Shown here: positions 22,315 through 25,406 of the stretch, in pieces
Layout of the letters: each line of letters begins with the position of its first letter
How positions within the stretch are numbered: position 1 is the first letter of the stretch
Virus record (IMG/VR): IMGVR_UViG_3300030406_001084
Coordinates: 14,689 to 40,094 of that record
Length of the DNA: 25,406 nt
Origin: a virus
Direction: 5' to 3' (one strand)
Notes under the pieces: model-generated
Databases searched by the model: none
Told to the model about the DNA's origin: nothing
The model's input: the letters and a program-made list of their open reading frames with translations, nothing else
Position numbers and translations under genes: made by a program

Positions 22315-22608
22315 GTGATCGATTACAACAAACTTTACGACATGGCTCGAGAACAGTTTTACGACCGCTTACAAACTAAAGATAGTTTTGCAATGTGGGC
22401 GCAAAAACATACAGCGATAGACCATACCAATGGTGCACTCATAATACGAACGCCTATTAACGAAACCCATGACGGGGAGATAGAGTTTCACGATGAGTAT
22501 TCGTTTTTATTAACAGATGGCGATAATGAGGGCACCGATTCAGCGTATTTCGAAGCACTGCTGTTTACAGCATTAGACGCCAGAGAGGGTCGCGCCGAAT
22601 CGGCTTAG
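22315..22608 (+). CDS. Small unknown protein, 97 aa
   Basis: GTG start at 22315 is well supported by GAGGAGA. The product is acidic with alternating strands (GALIIRTPINETHDGEIEFH and EYSFLLT) and a helical end (YFEALLFTALDAREG). No motif is recognised. The stop TAG lies inside leader element G, as seen for the genes ending at 16646 and 19923. Confidence 0.65.
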   Translation: MIDYNKLYDMAREQFYDRLQTKDSFAMWAQKHTAIDHTNGALIIRTPINETHDGEIEFHDEYSFLLTDGDNEGTDSAYFEALLFTALDAREGRAESA

Positions 22609-22692
22609 TGCTTTACCCTCGTTTTTTCCCGCCTTATTATAGGCTTACGGGCGCGGCTACGCGCCCTAGGATTTTTAACGATAGAAAGGAGA
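22605..22692 (+). promoter_or_regulatory. Box-hairpin-RBS leader element, copy G
   Basis: TTAGTGCTTTACCCTCG (22605-22621) is a degenerate box. TATTAT lies 17 bases after TTTACC. GCCT/AGGC flanks TATTAT. GGGCGCG-GCTA-CGCGCCC (22649-22666) is a perfect hairpin followed by TAGGATTTTT, so part of this leader may also attenuate transcription. AGAAAGGAGA precedes the ATG at 22698. Confidence 0.58.
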
Positions 22693-22697
22693 ATAAA

Positions 22698-23618
22698 ATG
22701 ATTGAGACACAAACCGAAAGAGTTTCTATGCAGGAACTCGCCTACCAAATTAGAGAGGAGTTAAAACCTGTTACGAAACTTTTTGATAGCTTCGAGGAAG
22801 ATAACGAGTTTTTACTTGTGAGATCGTGTTACTTCCCACTTACTAAGATCGATTTTTGTTTGAGAGCACGTAAATTAGATTACGATTACGTTACAGATCA
22901 TTGTCTCGAAACAGAAACGTATAGACCGAAAAAACGGATCTTGATTGATATAAGTGACGATTACTTAGCCGACGATCCAAAGTCTTTAGAAGATTTAGCC
23001 GAAGACGATTTTATTGATAAGACGGCACTTTGGAACGGGTTATTACAAGTTGATTTTCAACTAGGGGAAACTTTTTCGAGAGGATTCTTAATCACTACAG
23101 GTGAGGGGTTGAAATACTTAAAGAGACGACGCCCTGACATTCACCGTGGGTTAACCCAACAAGCCGACGGTACATTAGACCAAGGTTCATTTAGTATCGA
23201 CGAATATAAACGTGAAACATACGAACACCCCTCGAAAGCATCCTGGAGAAACACTAAACGTGATTACGTTGGTGGGAAACGGGTCGACGGAGAATGGGTC
23301 GACGGGTACTGGAAAGACGTAAAACATACTGATATCGAAACCGATAACTTTGTTTGGTGGTTTTACGAATACAGCGAAAACGGTATGGAATTAATACCAT
23401 GGGAGCGAGAAGCACATCAAACGATCCGCTGCGCCCGTAGCGAAGAAGATAAAGAAAAGATAGCAAGTTACTTAAAAAGTTTTGACGGTCGGCGGAAAAA
23501 GAAAGTATTAGCACACAGTGTTCAAGAACAGAAACAACGACTCTCTATCGAAAGAGATTTACTTAACGAAGTGTACCAACACATTGACCTCAGGTGTCTT
23601 CTGACTCGTAGGTACTAA
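22698..23618 (+). CDS. Unknown protein of 306 aa at the end of the rightward block
   Basis: ATG 22698 follows AGAAAGGAGA; the frame extends to 22608 only through the leader element. The 306-aa product is hydrophilic, Asp/Glu/Lys/Tyr-rich, with repeated DDYLADDPKSLEDLAEDDF in the N-terminal half and a Gly/Trp motif GGKRVDGEWVDGYWKDV near residues 192-208. The end is basic and helical (FDGRRKKKVLAHSVQEQKQR). No membrane span and no catalytic pattern is evident. It closes the rightward run and is followed by a strong terminator. Function unknown. Confidence 0.72.
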   Translation: MIETQTERVSMQELAYQIREELKPVTKLFDSFEEDNEFLLVRSCYFPLTKIDFCLRARKLDYDYVTDHCLETETYRPKKRILIDISDDYLADDPKSLEDLAEDDFIDKTALWNGLLQVDFQLGETFSRGFLITTGEGLKYLKRRRPDIHRGLTQQADGTLDQGSFSIDEYKRETYEHPSKASWRNTKRDYVGGKRVDGEWVDGYWKDVKHTDIETDNFVWWFYEYSENGMELIPWEREAHQTIRCARSEEDKEKIASYLKSFDGRRKKKVLAHSVQEQKQRLSIERDLLNEVYQHIDLRCLLTRRY

Positions 23619-23636
23619 TACCCACTAACCGCGATT

Positions 23637-23659
23637 AGCCCACTTCGGTGGGCTTTTTT
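23637..23659 (+). terminator. Strong intrinsic terminator ending the rightward block
   Basis: AGCCCAC-TTCG-GTGGGCT is a perfect seven-base-pair stem with a UUCG tetraloop, followed directly by five T. It lies 18 bases after the stop of the 306-aa gene. Confidence 0.95.
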
Positions 23660-23952
23660 GTGCCTATTAGAAAGATTAGAGATATTGTCTATTTGGAAAA
23701 AAAACTTTTTTTTATTTTTTTAACAAAAACAGCTAATAAACTAATAGAAGTAATAGAATGATGATGAAAGCCTCGTGGGACATGGCTTGGGGACCGTGTT
23801 GAGTGTTGCTGAAAAGTAATAGAAAACGTATTAGTTATTGAAACTGAAACAGAGAATAGAGTAGATAGGCCGCGAGCGAAATCTTTTCTTTTTTATAAAA
23901 ATATTATTTTTTAGATTATAGTAGTGATCCTCAGACCCCTCGGATTCATTGC
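23660..23952. promoter_or_regulatory. AT-rich control region before terminase, second TAATAGA region
   Basis: This gap holds an A8-C-T8 inverted tract (about 23696-23713) and a further T tract. Three direct TAATA-type repeats lie at 23734-23759 (TAATAAAC, TAATAGAAG, TAATAGAAT). A GC-rich patch at 23770-23812 follows, then TAATAG at 23818 facing TATTAGTTATTG at 23829, and a last A/T tract (23883-23913). No ORF or tRNA is seen. The layout mirrors 5536-5697, so a shared operator, promoter or origin function is likely. Confidence 0.55.
23734..23759 (+). repeat. TAATAGA-type direct repeats, right copy
   Basis: Three head-to-tail units, eight or nine bases each, share TAATA(A/G)A. CTAATAGAAGTAATAG here matches CTAATACAAGTAATAC at 5679-5694 with only G/C changes at two places. 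Both copies sit just downstream of an A/T tract. Confidence 0.65.
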
Positions 23953-24528
23953 ATGAAAGAGCTACAGTATACTCCCATGACCCCATCTGACGATGGTAAT
24001 GGCTTCATCGACCCCGATGGTAAGAGGTGGCACCCGCTAAATCCGAAGCAAAAGAAGTTCGCTCGAGAGTATCTGAAAGGCCAAAACGCTACCGAAGCAG
24101 CCGTTAAAGCTGGATATACGAAGAACAGAGCAGCCGCCAAGAGACAAGGCAGCGTCTTACTCAACCACAACCCGTTACTCCGAAACTATCTGATCGACCA
24201 GGAAATCAAGGAGGCAGAGAGGGATAGGGTTTCCATGGAGGGCCACCTATCCGCGCTTCATGACTTGCGCGAGGAGGCACGCGATCAGGGACAGATTAAC
24301 GCAGCCATCACCGCAGAGATTCACCGAGGGAAGGTCGGCGGCCTTTACATCGATCGACGCGAAGTATTGACCGCGAAGATCGACTCACTATCCAAGGACC
24401 AGCTGATCGATCGACTCGGACAACTCATCACGAAACGTGTACCGCAAACGATCGAGGGACAGATTACGAATCGGATCGGATCGATCGACGGATCGACTGA
24501 TCGATCGATCGACTACATAGAAAAGTAG
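23953..24528 (+). CDS. terS: Terminase small subunit
   Basis: The 191-aa product has the Terminase_2 signature, LNPKQKKFAREYLKGQNATE followed by AAVKAGYTKNRAAAKRQGSVLL (about residues 28-70), the N-terminal helix-turn-helix that binds the packaging site. A central helical oligomerisation region (VSMEGHLSALHDLREEARDQ and on to AEIHRGKVGGLYID) and a C-terminal tail complete it. It recognises phage DNA and hands it to the large subunit, which is not in this window. The ATG at 23953 has no strong ribosome site. The 3' end of the gene is very GATC-rich and higher in GC than the replication genes. Some phages place the pac site within or beside this gene. Confidence 0.93.
   Translation: MKELQYTPMTPSDDGNGFIDPDGKRWHPLNPKQKKFAREYLKGQNATEAAVKAGYTKNRAAAKRQGSVLLNHNPLLRNYLIDQEIKEAERDRVSMEGHLSALHDLREEARDQGQINAAITAEIHRGKVGGLYIDRREVLTAKIDSLSKDQLIDRLGQLITKRVPQTIEGQITNRIGSIDGSTDRSIDYIEK
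24474..24510. repeat. GATC-dense tract at the 3' end of terS
   Basis: Seven GATC sites start at 24474, 24479, 24483, 24491, 24499, 24503 and 24507, mostly as overlapping CGATCGAT. Further sites lie upstream in the gene at 24352, 24378, 24405, 24409 and 24450. The tract still codes for protein (SIDGSTDRSIDY). Confidence 0.8.
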
Positions 24529-24537
24529 CAGGGGGCC

Positions 24538-24605
24538 GCGCCCACCCACCCACCCACCCACTTATTCACGCAGCGACCGACGGACGACAGCGACCGACGG
24601 ACGAC
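24538..24605. repeat. Tandem repeats downstream of terS
   Basis: A CCCA repeat (about 24541-24561) is followed by two exact 17-bp copies of AGCGACCGACGGACGAC (24572-24588 and 24589-24605). There is no ORF. Position immediately after terS makes a packaging-site or end-related role possible. Confidence 0.8.
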
Positions 24606-24710
24606 AGACTCACCGAAACCGTTAGACCGCGCGACGGAGGCGACCCGTTAGAGCCAGCGACAGTGTAGACTTGTTGGACATATAGTTAACTAGGCGACTA
24701 TATTTATTGC

Positions 24711-24738
24711 TTGCGTTAGATGGTCAGCTATATATAAT
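24711..24738 (+). promoter_or_regulatory. Sigma-70-like promoter before the last gene
   Basis: TTGCGT (24711-24716) and TATAAT (24733-24738) are separated by 16 bases, close to the bacterial consensus. This style differs from the box elements of the rest of the window. Confidence 0.6.
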
Positions 24739-24746
24739 AGACGCAT

Positions 24747-24765
24747 CCCGACAATACCTGTCGGG
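24747..24765 (+). other. 5' leader hairpin
   Basis: CCCGACA-ATACC-TGTCGGG is a perfect seven-base-pair stem lying just after the predicted transcription start and 20 bases before the gene at 24786. It could stabilise the message or serve as an operator. Confidence 0.65.
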
Positions 24766-24785
24766 CACTATTAGGACTATATGCA

Positions 24786-25265
24786 ATGAATGCTAAGACT
24801 AAAACCAAAGACCAAACTGTGGCCGATGCTATTTCTAACCTTAACGCTAATGGTTCAACATTAGCGCCAGAGTTAACGCCGCTACAGAAACTCAAGCAAC
24901 AAGCTGCTAATAAGGTATATGTAGATGGCGGCAGCAGTAACCTAGTTGGTACCTTTAAAGTAGCCAATGAGGATGACCCGCGTTGGGCTAAAGTGTTTGA
25001 CGTAATGACCCCGCAAGGCGGCAAGTTAGCGCAAGGCATGCTTGCACTGTTAGATGACAATAACCAGATTGTTATTGATAGCAAGCAAGCGGCTATTATT
25101 GAGGAATCAATAAAGGGTAAATCAGACAACAACAATGTACTAGGTACCTACTTGCCGTTATTGTTGGGTAAGCCTTGGCCTAGAAACCGTGGCAACCAAG
25201 ATATGCGCGACGTGCTTAACGACGGCCCTACGCCCTCGTTTGCCATGTTCAAGCGTATCAGCTAG
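24786..25265 (+). CDS. Unknown 159-aa protein with distinct codon use
   Basis: ATG 24786 follows AGGA by nine bases. The product begins MNAKTKTKDQTVADAISNLN and has a Gly/Ser turn (VYVDGGSSNLVGTFKVANED), a hydrophobic middle (GGKLAQGMLALLDDNNQIVI) and a Trp/Pro-rich segment, YLPLLLGKPWPRNRGN. It has no signal peptide, Cys or known motif. GGC, GCG, ACC and AAC codons are used more than in the phage genes to the left, and it has its own promoter, leader hairpin and terminator, so it looks like an independent unit. It may be a cargo gene, a late gene from another lineage, or sequence joined by assembly. Function unknown. Confidence 0.7.
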   Translation: MNAKTKTKDQTVADAISNLNANGSTLAPELTPLQKLKQQAANKVYVDGGSSNLVGTFKVANEDDPRWAKVFDVMTPQGGKLAQGMLALLDDNNQIVIDSKQAAIIEESIKGKSDNNNVLGTYLPLLLGKPWPRNRGNQDMRDVLNDGPTPSFAMFKRIS

Positions 25266-25268
25266 GCT

Positions 25269-25282
25269 TAACTAGCTAGTTA
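25269..25282. repeat. 14-bp perfect palindrome after the last gene
   Basis: TAACTAGCTAGTTA is self-complementary and lies four bases after the stop. TAACTA and CTAAC words recur downstream, for example GGCTAAC-A-GGCTAAC near 25319-25333. Possible protein-binding site. Confidence 0.6.
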
Positions 25283-25286
25283 GTAA

Positions 25287-25309
25287 GGGTACCGTGTGTG
25301 CCCTTTTTT
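25287..25309 (+). terminator. Intrinsic terminator of the last gene
   Basis: GGGTAC-CGTGT-GTGCCC gives a six-base-pair stem (one G-T pair) followed by six T. It closes the transcript of the gene at 24786. Confidence 0.8.
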
Positions 25310-25406
25310 AGGTTAGGTGGCTAACAGGCTAACTAAGCCCTACCAATATAACTAAGGGGGGCATACCCCCAAGCAAAAACGCGCCCGCGTCCCACCCGCC
25401 CTCCCT

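Noticed and set aside
22608-22697. N-terminal extension of the 306-aa protein (likewise at 21089, 20369 and 16694)
   Set aside because: These extensions run through the leader or structured elements and lack ribosome sites, while internal ATGs have strong AGGAG-type sites.
23770-23812. GC-rich patch in the AT-rich gap, considered as tRNA or small RNA
   Set aside because: No cloverleaf arms or T-loop sequence can be formed; only a weak AAGCC/GGCTT stem is present.
24785-25135. Minus-strand ORF opposite the 159-aa gene
   Set aside because: It overlaps a plus-strand gene with its own promoter, ribosome site and terminator, and has no such signals itself.

Overview
The window is part of a tailed bacteriophage genome (or a contig of one). 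It has no rRNA, tRNA or host housekeeping genes. Genes are tightly packed, often with ATGA or GTGA start-stop overlaps. One strand carries almost everything. The protein set is phage-typical: a family A DNA polymerase, a primase, two helicases, an SSB-like protein, a PD-(D/E)XK nuclease, a DUF932 protein, repeat-rich structural proteins and a small terminase. The DNA is fairly AT-rich and ribosome sites are strong (typically AGAAAGGAGA). The polymerase has Leu at the position equivalent to E. coli Pol I 762, a variant known from marine virioplankton. A marine proteobacterial host is plausible but not proven; no protein here fixes the host.

Layout. (1) 1-4014, plus strand: the end of the late structural module, with a truncated long helical protein, a 712-aa repeat-containing protein and a short Pro/Met-rich protein. 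(2) 4006-5451, minus strand: an SNF2-type helicase, the only convincing minus-strand gene, convergent with the structural genes and divergent from everything after it. (3) 5452-5752: an AT-rich divergent control region with TAATAGA repeats and A/T tracts. (4) 5753-10490: a conserved unknown protein, a coiled-coil protein, an SSB-like protein with an acidic tail ending in VPF, an archaeo-eukaryotic primase of the TOTE type, and a UvrD-like helicase. (5) 10549-13910: a probable DNA-base modification cassette, with a SAM methyltransferase, an aGPT-pyrophosphorylase/HMUDK-helical-type protein, a small helical protein, a thymidylate-synthase-fold enzyme lacking the usual active-site Trp, and a probable Nmad1-type protein. 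(6) 13885-16646: Leu762-type DNA polymerase, a sigma-region-4-like HTH protein, a small helical protein and a PD-(D/E)XK nuclease. (7) 16748-23618: a DUF932 protein, a histone-H1-tail-like basic protein and many small unknown proteins. (8) 23637-23952: a terminator and a second AT-rich TAATAGA region. (9) 23953-24528: the small terminase subunit, GATC-dense at its 3' end, then tandem repeats. (10) 24660-25406: a compositionally different segment with its own promoter, one unknown gene and a terminator.

How it fits together. The SNF2 and UvrD helicases, AEP primase, SSB-like protein, polymerase and nuclease form a nearly complete replication and recombination set. The cassette in (5) looks like part of a pathway that makes 5-hydroxymethyl-dUMP and then decorates thymine in DNA, probably against restriction. 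No 5-hmdU DNA kinase is in this window, so the pathway, if real, is completed elsewhere.

Two regulatory patterns stand out. Seven gene blocks are preceded by a conserved GTGCTTTACTTTCG box followed by a sequence-variable hairpin and a strong ribosome site. Both ends of the rightward gene block carry an A/T tract followed by direct TAATAGA-type repeats. A roughly 120-nt multi-branched RNA-like structure lies upstream of the gene at 20423. These elements and the base-modification cassette are the most interesting content.
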